Shown piece by piece: positions 8,579 through 17,135 of a DNA stretch of 49,526 nucleotides (positions within the stretch are counted from its first letter, which is position 1; each line of letters begins with the position of its first letter). Origin of the DNA: Leifsonia sp. 71-9 (GTDB lineage Bacteria; Actinomycetota; Actinomycetes; Actinomycetales; Microbacteriaceae); assembly GCF_001898805.1 (NCBI RefSeq), contig NZ_MKVJ01000021.1, forward strand, positions 106,562-156,087. Direction: 5' to 3'. Below the pieces are notes generated by a model. That model searched no databases, was not told the DNA's origin, and was given only the letters and a program-made list of their open reading frames with translations. Made by a program: the position numbers and the translations under genes.

Positions 8579-8815
8579 CTAGCGCTCCCGCATGAAGTAG
8601 CTGTATCCGCCGGCGCACGCGATTGCCCCCGCAATGGCGAGCCCAGCGAGGGCGATGGCGGAAGTAGCTGGCGAACTCGCAGCCAAGGCGACGGCCAACG
8701 CGACGAACCCGACGCCCCCGACGATCGACGCCAGACCCAGCAGGGTGACCCACACCGGCCTTACGGACCGCTCGGGCGCGGGCGGTTTCGCCTCTGAATC
8801 CCCGAAGTACGTCAT
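8579..8815 (-). CDS. Small two-helix membrane protein inside the tail operon
   Basis: 78 aa, on the strand opposite to all surrounding phage genes and filling the 281-bp gap between the chaperones and the tape measure. Start chosen at MTYFGDSEAK; a TTG eight codons upstream is possible, and no strong RBS is seen for either. Two clear membrane segments: VWVTLLGLASIVGGVGFVAL (about residues 22-41) and SAIALAGLAIAGAIACAGGY (about 53-72), each flanked by charges. Third codon positions are GC-rich and the hydrophobic pattern is coherent, which argues for a real gene. Such reverse-oriented inserts are often lysogen-expressed (morons); exclusion of other phages is a possible role but is not shown. 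Confidence 0.55.
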   Translation of the reverse strand: MTYFGDSEAKPPAPERSVRPVWVTLLGLASIVGGVGFVALAVALAASSPATSAIALAGLAIAGAIACAGGYSYFMRER

Positions 8816-8859
8816 GCCCTGAACTCTACAACTCCACAACGCCGTGACGGGAGGCCATC

Positions 8860-11592
8860 GTGACCGATCGCACCGTAAAGGTCTCCCTTGTCGCCCAAGT
8901 GCAGGGCTATATCTCCGGGATGGAGAAGGCCGCCAAGGCCACCCGCGAGACCGGTGGCGAGGCGGAGAAGCTCGGTCAGAAGAAGGAAGCGTTCCAGCAG
9001 ATCGGCACTGCGGCGATTGCTATGGGCGCCGTCGCCGCTGCTGGCGTTGCCCTGGCCATCAAGAAGTTCGCTGACTTCGACGCCCAGATGTCGCAGGTGC
9101 AGTCCCTGTCTCATGCAACAGCCAGCGAGATGGACCAACTGCGCGACGCCTCGCTCAACATGGGCCAGGCGATCGGGTTCTCCGCTACTCAGGTGGCCGA
9201 CGCTGAGACCGAACTCGTCAAAGCGGGTGTGTCGGTCAAGGACATCCTTGGTGGTGGTCTTGTTGGCGCCCTGAACCTTGCTGCTGCTGGGCAGATCGAG
9301 GTTGGTAAGGCAACTGAGATCGCTGCCGTTGCGTTGACCCAGTTCAAACTGCAGGGTAAGGACGTACCGCACGTCGCTGACCTTCTCGCGGCCGGGGCCG
9401 ACAAGGCACTCGGCGGCGTAGACCAGCTCGGTCAGGCCCTGAACCAGGGTGGTCTTGTCGCCGCGCAGTTCGGCCTCAGTGTCGATGACACGGTGGGCAC
9501 CCTGTCAGCGTTCGCGAACGCTGGTCTTCTCGGGTCGGATGCTGGTACGTCGTTCAAGCAGATGCTGCTGTCTCTGGCGTCGCCGTCACAGAAGGCGGCG
9601 GACACGATGAAGCAGTACAACATCCAGGCGTACGACGCTCAGGGCAACTTCGTCGGCATCACGAACCTCGCCGGCCAGCTGCAGAAGAACCTTGGCGGGG
9701 TGTCGCAGGCGCAGCGCGATTCTGCTCTCTCAATCATCTTCGGCTCCGATGCCATCCGTACCGCGAATGTCCTCTACAAGGAGGGCTCGAAGGGCATCAA
9801 GGGATGGATCGACAGCGTCAACGACACCGGATTCGCGGCCGAGCAGGCGCGCGGGAAGATGGACAACCTCAACGGCGACCTGAAGAAACTCGGCGCCGCA
9901 TTCGATACCGCCCTGATCAATACAGGGTCTAACGCGAACGACGTCTTGAGGGAGACGGTTCAGGCGATCACGGGGCTGGTGTCGGCCTTCGGCGAGCTCC
10001 CGGCGCCTGCACAGGGTGTCGTTCTTGCCGGCGGGGCTGTCGTCGCGGCGATCGGTCTCATTGGTGGGGGTGCTTTGACCCTCGTGCCAAAACTCGCGGA
10101 GATGAAGATCGCCCTCGAGACCCTCGGCACGTCGATGCGGACGGTGAGTCTCGCTGGTGGTGCAATCGCTCTCGTCGTGGCGGGTCTCATCCAGGTGTTC
10201 GCGGAGTTTGGCGAGAAGCAGGCGCAGATTGCGTCGGATGCCTCATCTTTGGCTGAGACTCTCGACAAAGAGACTGGCGCGATTACGAAGAACACTCGGG
10301 AATTCGTGGCGAACAAGCTTGCGAAGGATGGGACTCTCGAGCTCACCAAGAAACTCGGCCTTGCATCGAACGACGTCATCAACGCGTACTTGCAGCAGCC
10401 AGCGGCGCTGAAGCGGGTTCAGTCTGCGGTCAACGAACTCGACAAGAGTGAGAGCAAGTACATCGACGGCCTCGATAAGGGCAAGTACACAGCTCAAGAC
10501 CTTATCGACGTGCGAGCCAAGTTGGGCTCGGTCGTCGGCGACGGTGCTGCTGCGATGAGCCAGGCGAAGACTGAAGCGGAAGCGCTGGCAGAGGCAGAGA
10601 CATCCTCCGCTGATGCGAGCGATACCGCTTCCGCGAGCGCGTCCACCGCGGCCACGGCGTATATCGACGCAGCGAAAGGCGCTCAGGAACTCGGAGACCA
10701 GATTTCTCAGTTGGTCGACGAGATCAACAAGGCCAACGGTGTCGGGCAAGACGCAATCTCCACCAACTCGGCATATCAAACTGCGCTGGCGAAGGTCCAG
10801 GACACCATCAAGAAGGCCAAGGAAGGTGCCGAGGGGTACTCGACTTCGCTCGACACTGCTACCGCTGCTGGCGCAAGCAACGTGGACATGTTCGCCGACT
10901 TGGCCGAGAAGTCACAGGCTGCCGCTAAGGCCCAGTTCGAGGTTGACCACAATTCGCAGTCGTATGTCGCGAATCTGCAGGCTGGCCGACAGGCACTGAT
11001 CGACAACATCACAGCTCTGGGCGGGACTGCTGCGCAAGCCCAGGCGGTTGCTGACCAGGTCTACCGGATCCCCGACGAGAAGGCCGTCAAGATACTCGCG
11101 GACGCAGCGCAGGCGCAGCACAACATCGACGTGTTCAACCAGTGGCTGGCTTCGATCCCTTCGGAACGGATCGTCAACATCGTCACTCGTTCGAATGCGA
11201 AGGTGAACGCCTCAGATGGTCCGGGTTTCGCTACGGGTGGGCGAATCAGTGGGCCTGGGACGGGGACGTCTGACTCGATCCCGATCTGGGCGTCCAACGG
11301 CGAGTACATGAACACCGCCAAGGCTGCGTCGAACCCGAACAACCTCGCGGCCATGGAGTACATGAACCGTGGCGGTGAGATCCGTGGGTACGCGGGTGGC
11401 GGGCAAATCCAGCCGACCTACGTGCCGGCGTCGTCGTTCGCTTCGGCGCCCACCGTGACAGTGAAGACGTCGGATCGTCCGATCTACATGGACGGTCAAC
11501 TGTTCGGGATGCTGCGCGAGATGGCGAATGGGGAAGCCCAGATCGTTGTGAACGCGAACGAAACCGCACGCACACGACGCGCTCGAATGTGA
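8860..11592 (+). CDS. Tape measure protein
   Basis: 910 aa from GTG (RBS GGGAGG). It sets tail length and is ejected with DNA. The N-terminal 340 residues match the TP901/phage tape measure core: FADFDAQMSQVQSLSHATAS, then GFSATQVADAETELVKAG, and ALGGVDQLGQALNQGG further on. Hydrophobic segments lie near residues 48-67, 386-410 and 431-447, suited to membrane entry. The middle is Ala-rich helical (DASDTASASASTAATAYIDA), and the C-terminus has Gly-rich FATGGRISGPGTGTSDSIP, a common ending. Using about 1.5 angstrom per residue, the tail would be about 135 nm long (inference). It is the largest gene of the tail block. Confidence 0.93.
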   Translation: MTDRTVKVSLVAQVQGYISGMEKAAKATRETGGEAEKLGQKKEAFQQIGTAAIAMGAVAAAGVALAIKKFADFDAQMSQVQSLSHATASEMDQLRDASLNMGQAIGFSATQVADAETELVKAGVSVKDILGGGLVGALNLAAAGQIEVGKATEIAAVALTQFKLQGKDVPHVADLLAAGADKALGGVDQLGQALNQGGLVAAQFGLSVDDTVGTLSAFANAGLLGSDAGTSFKQMLLSLASPSQKAADTMKQYNIQAYDAQGNFVGITNLAGQLQKNLGGVSQAQRDSALSIIFGSDAIRTANVLYKEGSKGIKGWIDSVNDTGFAAEQARGKMDNLNGDLKKLGAAFDTALINTGSNANDVLRETVQAITGLVSAFGELPAPAQGVVLAGGAVVAAIGLIGGGALTLVPKLAEMKIALETLGTSMRTVSLAGGAIALVVAGLIQVFAEFGEKQAQIASDASSLAETLDKETGAITKNTREFVANKLAKDGTLELTKKLGLASNDVINAYLQQPAALKRVQSAVNELDKSESKYIDGLDKGKYTAQDLIDVRAKLGSVVGDGAAAMSQAKTEAEALAEAETSSADASDTASASASTAATAYIDAAKGAQELGDQISQLVDEINKANGVGQDAISTNSAYQTALAKVQDTIKKAKEGAEGYSTSLDTATAAGASNVDMFADLAEKSQAAAKAQFEVDHNSQSYVANLQAGRQALIDNITALGGTAAQAQAVADQVYRIPDEKAVKILADAAQAQHNIDVFNQWLASIPSERIVNIVTRSNAKVNASDGPGFATGGRISGPGTGTSDSIPIWASNGEYMNTAKAASNPNNLAAMEYMNRGGEIRGYAGGGQIQPTYVPASSFASAPTVTVKTSDRPIYMDGQLFGMLREMANGEAQIVVNANETARTRRARM

Positions 11593-11602
11593 GAGGTGAA
11601 CG

Positions 11603-12439
11603 ATGGCTTACGCTCCCACATTGAACGTGTCGACTGATGCGGCCCCGTGCCCGCGCGTGGAGGTGCTGTTCAACACCTTCGCCGCGGGCACGACCGCCGT
11701 GGATGTGTACCGTCTCGCGGGTGGTCGTGAGTACCTCGTGCGTGGCGCGGTGAAGACCGCTGTGGCTGGGGCGTTGTCTCGTATCGACTTCGAGGTTCCG
11801 TTCGGTGTGCCGGTGCAGTACCGGGCGGAGATGTTCAACTCGTCCGGGTTGTCGCTCGGGTTCACGGACACTGCGACGACCACCGTGTTTGTGGCGGAGA
11901 CGTGGGTGCATAACCCGCTTGACCCGCAGGGGGCAACCATTGTGGCGTTCAGGGCGACCGCGGCTCGTGAGGTGAAGCGACCTCACGAAGGCGACATTGT
12001 CTGGCCCGAGGGTCGCACCGTGGGTGTGGTGGTGTCCGGTCAGCGGCGTGGTGTTCAGGATGCCGTCTTGGACGTCATCGTGGACTCGATCGTGCAGGCC
12101 GACAAGCTGCAGGCCATGTTCGGTTCCTATGGGACCCGCACCACACCGGTGATCTGTTTCCGTATCGGCGCAAACGATCGTGTTCGTTTGCCGCGGCCGT
12201 TCTTCGCCGGGATCCTCGAGCTGTCCGAGCAGGACCAGAACTATGCGATTGGCACTGGGGAGAAGATCGCGTATGGGATGACGGGCAGTGAAGTGTCCCC
12301 GCCGACCCCGGCACTGGTGGTGCCACTGCTGACCCGTGCTGACTTGAATGCGGCGTTCGCGACGCGGGCTGCGTTGAATTCGTTCTTCCTCACCCGTTTG
12401 GATGCGAACCGGGCGTACCAGTTCGCCGGGAGCGCCTGA
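11603..12439 (+). CDS. Minor tail protein (distal tail-like)
   Basis: 278 aa, the first gene after the tape measure, the usual position of the distal tail protein that caps the tube and starts the baseplate. The first 100 residues are beta-rich (PRVEVLFNTFAAGTTAVDVYR, an FnIII-like repeat), followed by a second beta domain with VVVSGQRRGVQDAVLDVIVD. The RBS GAGAGGTGA precedes the ATG. The stop shares a base with the next start (TGATG), showing coupling. Role is inferred from order; I do not recognise a specific family. Confidence 0.7.
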   Translation: MAYAPTLNVSTDAAPCPRVEVLFNTFAAGTTAVDVYRLAGGREYLVRGAVKTAVAGALSRIDFEVPFGVPVQYRAEMFNSSGLSLGFTDTATTTVFVAETWVHNPLDPQGATIVAFRATAAREVKRPHEGDIVWPEGRTVGVVVSGQRRGVQDAVLDVIVDSIVQADKLQAMFGSYGTRTTPVICFRIGANDRVRLPRPFFAGILELSEQDQNYAIGTGEKIAYGMTGSEVSPPTPALVVPLLTRADLNAAFATRAALNSFFLTRLDANRAYQFAGSA

Positions 12440-13551
12440 TGAGGGCCCGCACGGCAGCCCTGGATGATGTCCTCACTGGGTCGCACAGTCGGCGCTTGTT
12501 CGTGGATGTGTTCCACGGGTCGGATCGTGTGCTGCAGGGCCTAGAGATGGAGGAGTGGGAGCTTGAGGGTGACCTGAGCCAAGAGGTGAAACTGTCGGGG
12601 TCTGCGACGATTTCGTATCAGTCGGTGTCTGGGGAGTCTCTTGTCCCGTCCGGGACGCAGGGAGTTCTGTCACCGTTTCGGGCGCGACTGCTGTTGACAA
12701 TGGAGATCCAGGCAGGCGACTTCACCGAACTGGTCACCCTGGGGTGGGCGCGCCTCAGCACGGTCCCCGCTGGTGTCGACTACTGGGCGGACACCCGTTA
12801 CGGGAAGTTCGTAGTTGCTTCGTTCGTGAAGATCGAATGGGCGGGCCTTGAGGATTACGTCCGCCGGCGCGGCTTTCGTTCGCCGGAACAACCACCGTCC
12901 GTGACATCCACGTATGCGGAGTTGCGGCGCGTCACCGGGATGACGGTTGTGCAGACAGTGGCGGATGCTGTCCTTCCTACAGGGATCACGTACGACACCA
13001 GCAGTGGCGGTCGACTCAAAGGTGTTCAGCTGCTGTGGGACAACCTCGGATGCATCGGAGCGATCAACCCTGCAGGTCAGTGGTATGGGATTCCGAAGGC
13101 GGCAGGCGACCCGGTGGGGACGCTGACGAAGGGTCGTAACGGGACCATCATCGACGTCGGCTATCAGGTCGAGACCGACAACATTTACAACTGTGTGGTC
13201 GGTGTCTTCGAAGACGCGAACCGGAACCCGATCTACTCGGTCGCCGAGGTGAAAGACGGGCCACTGTCCACGAGTGGACTGTACGGGGAGAACACCCTGC
13301 AGTACACGTCCTCGGTGCCGACCACGCAGGCTGCGGCGGACGCGACGACTCAGTCGTTGCTGACTCAGTCGATTGGTGGGCAGACGTACGAAGTCCCCAT
13401 CACCTGTATCAGTAATCCGGTGTTCGAGCTCGGTGATGTTCTTGCCGTGTCCGGGCACACACGCCCGCTGCAGGGCCGGTTGATCAAGTACCGGATGACG
13501 AACGCGGCACTCATGGATGTGACGCTTGAGGTGCAGAGGACCTTCGGATGA
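12439..13551 (+). CDS. Minor tail / baseplate hub protein (DUF5047-like)
   Basis: 370 aa, translationally coupled with the previous gene. The N-terminus HSRRLFVDVFHGSDRVLQGL and the later GYQVETDNIYNCVVGVFED resemble the DUF5047-type proteins encoded after the distal tail gene in actinophages. They are likely equivalents of the hub that joins tube and fibres. Sequence is mostly beta with a long acidic first domain. No peptidase or hydrolase motif is visible. Confidence 0.7.
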   Translation: MRARTAALDDVLTGSHSRRLFVDVFHGSDRVLQGLEMEEWELEGDLSQEVKLSGSATISYQSVSGESLVPSGTQGVLSPFRARLLLTMEIQAGDFTELVTLGWARLSTVPAGVDYWADTRYGKFVVASFVKIEWAGLEDYVRRRGFRSPEQPPSVTSTYAELRRVTGMTVVQTVADAVLPTGITYDTSSGGRLKGVQLLWDNLGCIGAINPAGQWYGIPKAAGDPVGTLTKGRNGTIIDVGYQVETDNIYNCVVGVFEDANRNPIYSVAEVKDGPLSTSGLYGENTLQYTSSVPTTQAAADATTQSLLTQSIGGQTYEVPITCISNPVFELGDVLAVSGHTRPLQGRLIKYRMTNAALMDVTLEVQRTFG

Positions 13552-14408
13552 GAGACGCCGATGACATCTTCAAGGACCGGTTGAACGCGCTCCCAGATGT
13601 TGACCGTCGCACGGCTGTGTTCGTGAAGATGATGGGCAGCCTGGCTCAGGTGAACACCGGACCGACGACGATCATGGTCCCGTGTGTTGGGTTCACTCCG
13701 CCGGTTCCGGGCATGACGGTTCAGATGGAACGCACTGCCGGTCAGTGGAAGGTGACGGGTCCCGCGGTGGCTTTGCCGGCTGTGGGGACGATCACCGCCA
13801 CTGGTAGTCCGACTGCGACGGTCACGATCGGTGGGGGTGCGTACACGCTGTTCTACCGGTCTGGGTACACACCGACGCTGGGTGATTCGGTGGAGGTCAA
13901 CTGGGCGACGGGTGTCATTCAGGGCAGGATCACCGGCTCAAATTCGGGCACTGATCCGGGGACGAACCCGGGCGGTGGGCCGACACCGTTGCCGGGTGAT
14001 CCGGTGTTGGCGACGAACTCTGGTCAGTACCGGTCGAGGTGGCAGTCGAATGATGTGCGAGCTTCCGACAGTGTGTCTGGGGCGTGGTTCTACTCGGGTC
14101 GGGTGGCTGCTGCGCTCACCGGTGCGTCGGTGTCGAAGGTCGAGATCTACCTTCCCCTTCGAACCCAAGTCGGGGTGTGCAACATCGGCACCCACGGGTA
14201 TGCGGACATGCCTGGCGGGTGGACGGGCATAGCGAACTCCACCGCCCTGAATCCTCGCGGCGGGTGGGTTTCCCTCCCGCTGTCATTCGTTTCTGCCCTC
14301 GCCGCTGGTGGGGGCATTGCTGTGACGTCCGGCAATGGTGACAACCAGTGGTCGGGGACACAGTCTGATCCGCTTTCTGGCGCTCTGCGCTTCCAAGGAA
14401 CCCGATAG
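13548..14408 (+). CDS. Minor tail protein with Gly/Pro linker
   Basis: 286 aa, ATGA overlap with the previous stop. Residues 1-125 form an OB/beta-like domain (GSLAQVNTGPTTIMVPCVGF, then GDSVEVNWATGVIQGRITG). Next is a flexible linker of Gly, Thr, Asn and Pro (SGTDPGTNPGGGPTPLPGDP). The last 130 residues form a separate beta domain (GQYRSRWQSNDVRASDSVSG, ending GALRFQGTR). The layout of tail-attached base, linker and outer domain suggests a tail tip protein exposed to the cell surface. It is not assigned to a named family. Confidence 0.65.
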   Translation: MRDADDIFKDRLNALPDVDRRTAVFVKMMGSLAQVNTGPTTIMVPCVGFTPPVPGMTVQMERTAGQWKVTGPAVALPAVGTITATGSPTATVTIGGGAYTLFYRSGYTPTLGDSVEVNWATGVIQGRITGSNSGTDPGTNPGGGPTPLPGDPVLATNSGQYRSRWQSNDVRASDSVSGAWFYSGRVAAALTGASVSKVEIYLPLRTQVGVCNIGTHGYADMPGGWTGIANSTALNPRGGWVSLPLSFVSALAAGGGIAVTSGNGDNQWSGTQSDPLSGALRFQGTR

Positions 14409-14418
14409 GAGATCCCCG

Positions 14419-15003
14419 ATGGCTGTTGACACGTATGGTCCGAGAAGCGAGCCGCAGTTCGTTGCGGGTGGCGCGCCAGCCATTGATGTGGACCCGACCG
14501 CAGTCGGTGCCCACGTTGCGCTGATGGGTAACCATGTCATCGGAACCACGATGCAACGGAACGCGAACGTCATCCCGAACGCTGGTGCGAAAGCAGTGTG
14601 GGACGGTCTCCTCTGGTCGGACACAACGGACGGGTACACGTACAAGCGCATCGGTGGTGCGTGGGTGCGTCAGCTTGAAGACACCGGGTGGGTGCCGCTT
14701 TCCTATGCGGCGAACTGGTCCGACTTCAACGCCGGGTATCCGTCGCTGGCGATTCGCCGGAAGAACGGTCTCACGATGCTCAGCGGCATGGGGAAGACCA
14801 CGGCCGGCTCTGGTGTCGGAACACTGATCACCACTGTCCCGGTCGGGTTTCGCATCAGCCGGCAGGAAGTGCGAGTGACGATCGGTGCCGGTGGTGCTTG
14901 CTCGCTCGAGATCTTCGCGGACGGTTCCGTCAAGGCGGGGCCTGGTGGTGTGTACGCCACGTGGACGTCGCTCAGCGGCGTCTCCTGGAACGCGGACAAC
15001 TAG
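14419..15003 (+). CDS. Minor tail protein / fibre-like (hypothetical)
   Basis: 194 aa, starting at MAVDTYGPRSEPQFVAGG (RBS TAGGAGA) rather than at an upstream in-frame ATG without a site. It starts with a typical fibre-like attachment segment, has DGLLWSDTTDGYTYKRIGGAWV (a pattern seen in phage fibre shafts and tips), and ends in a Ser/Gly-rich beta region. It precedes the endolysin gene by nine bases, so it belongs to the same transcript. Its role in receptor contact is inferred. Confidence 0.65.
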   Translation: MAVDTYGPRSEPQFVAGGAPAIDVDPTAVGAHVALMGNHVIGTTMQRNANVIPNAGAKAVWDGLLWSDTTDGYTYKRIGGAWVRQLEDTGWVPLSYAANWSDFNAGYPSLAIRRKNGLTMLSGMGKTTAGSGVGTLITTVPVGFRISRQEVRVTIGAGGACSLEIFADGSVKAGPGGVYATWTSLSGVSWNADN

Positions 15004-15012
15004 GGGAACCTG

Positions 15013-15876
15013 ATGTCGATCATTGATGGGAAAGGTTTGGTCACCTGGGAGGGTGGCCTGTTCGAGCCCGGGAGTGATCTCCTCGGGCGCACCCAGTGGG
15101 CGTTCGCGCAGATCCGTAGCGCCGGCGGGACGATCGTCCTCAACGAGGCGGGGCGCCCGTACGGTGTGCCCTCGGATCAGTATGTGCGGAACGCGTCTCA
15201 GACGGCGTCGGGGATCTCGACCGTGTACTTCCAGTGGGGTCGCTACCTGCGCGGTGAGACCCCTTCGGCTGCGAACCCTGCCCTTGGCCCTCTGGCGTCG
15301 GAGCACACGCAGGGTATCGCGACGGACACCAACGCCCCCTCTGTGTTCGACATGACTCTGCGCGCGAAGTATTTCGGGCAGGCGGGGCTGAAGAACACGA
15401 TCGCGTCGGAGTCGTGGCACTGGGCCATTCGGGGGCCTGTCCAGGCTGGAGTTTCTTTGGCGGCGGTCAGCGGCGCCACCTCGATCAACAACACCCCTCA
15501 AGGAGATGAAGTAGACATGGCAAGCCTCGCCGAAGTCCGCCAGCAGCAGGACGCGTCCAACGCCGCCCAGACCGAACTCATCAAGCAGATGCTCCTCCGC
15601 GAGGAGCGCGGCCGTCTCTACTACTGCTCGCAGCCCGCGGCCGGGCTGCCGAACTTCATCATCATCTTCTGGCAGCGCGACCCGGGGCAGAAGGCGATCC
15701 TCTACCTCAACGATGGGGAGACGCAGGCGCGGAACGCACGCGAGTACTACTTCCAGACGTACGACACGGTCGAGCAGGCGAAGGCGGCTGAGATCGCGCC
15801 GGGCACGTTCTCGAAGCTCGTCGACTTCGCCGAGGGCCGTGACTCTTCCTACACGAACGCTCGAGCGCCGAAGTAG
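15013..15876 (+). CDS. Endolysin, M15 (VanY/L-Ala-D-Glu) peptidase with C-terminal domain
   Basis: 287 aa. Residues 1-145 form an M15-type zinc peptidase that cuts the peptide stems of peptidoglycan. The zinc ligands would be His98 and Asp105 in SEHTQGIATD and His136 in SESWHWAI, with Glu133 as the catalytic base. This is the S.H..G.A.D / E.WH signature. A short Ser/Ala linker leads to a 119-aa C-terminal domain (residues 169-287) with no recognised wall-binding motif: VRQQQDASNAAQTELIKQ (helical), then a compact Tyr/Phe-rich part. An apparent internal start at codon 169 is described separately. Holin-like genes follow. Confidence 0.85.
   Translation: MSIIDGKGLVTWEGGLFEPGSDLLGRTQWAFAQIRSAGGTIVLNEAGRPYGVPSDQYVRNASQTASGISTVYFQWGRYLRGETPSAANPALGPLASEHTQGIATDTNAPSVFDMTLRAKYFGQAGLKNTIASESWHWAIRGPVQAGVSLAAVSGATSINNTPQGDEVDMASLAEVRQQQDASNAAQTELIKQMLLREERGRLYYCSQPAAGLPNFIIIFWQRDPGQKAILYLNDGETQARNAREYYFQTYDTVEQAKAAEIAPGTFSKLVDFAEGRDSSYTNARAPK
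15500..15519 (+). promoter_or_regulatory. Internal ribosome site and start within the endolysin gene
   Basis: AAGGAGA (15500-15506) precedes an in-frame ATG (15517-15519) by ten bases, exactly at the linker/C-terminal domain border. It is a better site than that of the full-length gene (GGGGAACCTG). Translation here would give a free 119-aa C-terminal domain, as known for some other endolysins with multimeric wall-binding subunits. Confidence 0.55.
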
Positions 15877-15903
15877 CCCTCCTACTCCCTGAGAGGGGGA
15901 TTC

Positions 15904-16398
15904 ATGGTCGCCACTGACCCGAACGCCATCGACGATCGACGGAAGTTCAAAGAAGCCCTGATCCGCTACGTGGACATGGCGGCCTACCTTGCCGTGTTCC
16001 TCGGCGGGGTGGGCGCGTTCCTGTCCACCCCTCAGACGGTGAAGTCCGCCCTGTACGGATTCCCCTGGCTGATCGCAATCTGGGGGTCTCTGCTGCTCAT
16101 CGGTGGCGCGCTCGGGTTCGTCGGCCGACTCACCCGCATTTGGGTGATCGAGATCCCCGGCGCCTCGGCCGGGTTCTTCGGCTCGGCGATGTACTTCGTC
16201 ATCCTCGGACTGGCTGCACTCCGATTGCCTACAGCGATCGTTGCGGTCGCGTTGGTGGCGTGCATGATGGCGCTCCTCGGACGCCGGTACATCGAACTGC
16301 AGATCCTGACATCCGAGCCCGGCCATGTGCGTTTCCGGGAGAAGGTCCGACAGATCCTGCAACGGAGGACGGCAGACACAGTTTCCAAGCACCACTAG
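15904..16398 (+). CDS. Phage membrane protein, probable four-helix lysis protein
   Basis: 164 aa, RBS GAGAGGGGG. It has a hydrophilic charged start (DPNAIDDRRKFKEALIRY), then four predicted membrane helices: YLAVFLGGVGAFLS, WLIAIWGSLLLIGGALGFVG, AGFFGSAMYFVILGLAAL and AIVAVALVACMMALLG. The C-terminal tail is cytoplasm-type and basic. Gene position right after the endolysin makes a holin or holin partner likely. It is larger than most holins, so a different membrane role cannot be excluded. Confidence 0.65.
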   Translation: MVATDPNAIDDRRKFKEALIRYVDMAAYLAVFLGGVGAFLSTPQTVKSALYGFPWLIAIWGSLLLIGGALGFVGRLTRIWVIEIPGASAGFFGSAMYFVILGLAALRLPTAIVAVALVACMMALLGRRYIELQILTSEPGHVRFREKVRQILQRRTADTVSKHH

Positions 16399-16407
16399 GG
16401 GGAAGCG

Positions 16408-16764
16408 GTGAAGAACATCGACCCCGCCTTGGTGATCGCACTGTTGGGTGCTGGTGGTCTGGGAGCGTTCGTCAAGGACATCTTCGAGGGCCTCTGGAAA
16501 CTCCGTTCGGGTGTGTCTGCCCGGGAGACGAAGCGACGTATCGACGTCGTGCAGCAGCGTGACGAGGCGTACACGCGCCTCGAGCAGGAACGCGACCGTG
16601 CTGACCGTGCTGAGCGCAACGTAGCTGCGTTGCGTGAGTACGTGACTGATCTCCGCATTCAGTTGCGGACAGCTGGTGTTCAGCGCAACGAGATCGCACC
16701 CCAGCCTGATCTTGAAAGAACCCTGGACCGTAATGAGGTCCGCCGCATCATCGACAAGGAGTAA
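16408..16764 (+). CDS. Membrane-anchored coiled-coil protein of the lysis block
   Basis: 118 aa from GTG (RBS GGGGGAA). One hydrophobic segment at residues 7-22 (ALVIALLGAGGLGAFV) is followed by a long charged helix, VVQQRDEAYTRLEQERDRAD and then RAERNVAALREYVTDLRIQL, that is almost certainly coiled coil. This resembles the inner spanin shape of Gram-negative phages, but actinophages usually carry such genes with unknown function. Encoded between two membrane proteins of the lysis block. Confidence 0.65.
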   Translation: MKNIDPALVIALLGAGGLGAFVKDIFEGLWKLRSGVSARETKRRIDVVQQRDEAYTRLEQERDRADRAERNVAALREYVTDLRIQLRTAGVQRNEIAPQPDLERTLDRNEVRRIIDKE

Positions 16765-16768
16765 CCCC

Positions 16769-17101
16769 ATGAGCGACAACACCAGCAATCTCGGCTCGGT
16801 CATCACGAGCCCGACCGCACGCAAGCTCATCTATGGCGTGTATGTCATCGCAGTCGTCGTGATCGGCGCGATCCAGGTCGCCTACGCGTCCGTGCCCGCT
16901 TGGGGTGGACAGCCCGATTGGCTGACCGCAGCACTGCAGGTCACCGCGTCCCTCGGCATCCCGGTCGGCGGTCTCGCTCTGGTGAACACCAGCAACGGTA
17001 CGTCGAAGGATCAGGTGCTCGCGAAGCATGCTCTCCTGACGCCGTCCGAGCAGGAGGCATCCGAGAACGCCGCGACATCCCGGGTGACCGGCGACGTCTG
17101 A
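16769..17101 (+). CDS. Holin-like protein
   Basis: 110 aa; MSDNTSNLGS is the likely start, with AAGGAG upstream at the end of the previous gene. Two membrane helices (KLIYGVYVIAVVVIGAIQVA and LQVTASLGIPVGGLALV) are separated by an Asp/Trp turn (WGGQPDWL), and the C-terminus is charged and soluble. This two-helix plan with a polar tail fits class II holins. It would form lesions that allow the endolysin to act or trigger membrane collapse. Confidence 0.7.
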   Translation: MSDNTSNLGSVITSPTARKLIYGVYVIAVVVIGAIQVAYASVPAWGGQPDWLTAALQVTASLGIPVGGLALVNTSNGTSKDQVLAKHALLTPSEQEASENAATSRVTGDV

Positions 17102-17135
17102 ACTACCCCTCTGATCCGGTAGCGAAGGAGCCATC

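Noticed and set aside
8634-8822. Small + strand frame in the gap before the tape measure gene
   Set aside because: It is antisense to the better-looking two-helix membrane protein and has no RBS.
14116-16830. A 904-codon open frame on the - strand across the minor tail and lysis genes
   Set aside because: It is antisense to well-supported genes with ribosome sites and motifs; its own composition (Arg/His/Glu/Val mixes) is that of a shadow in GC-rich DNA.
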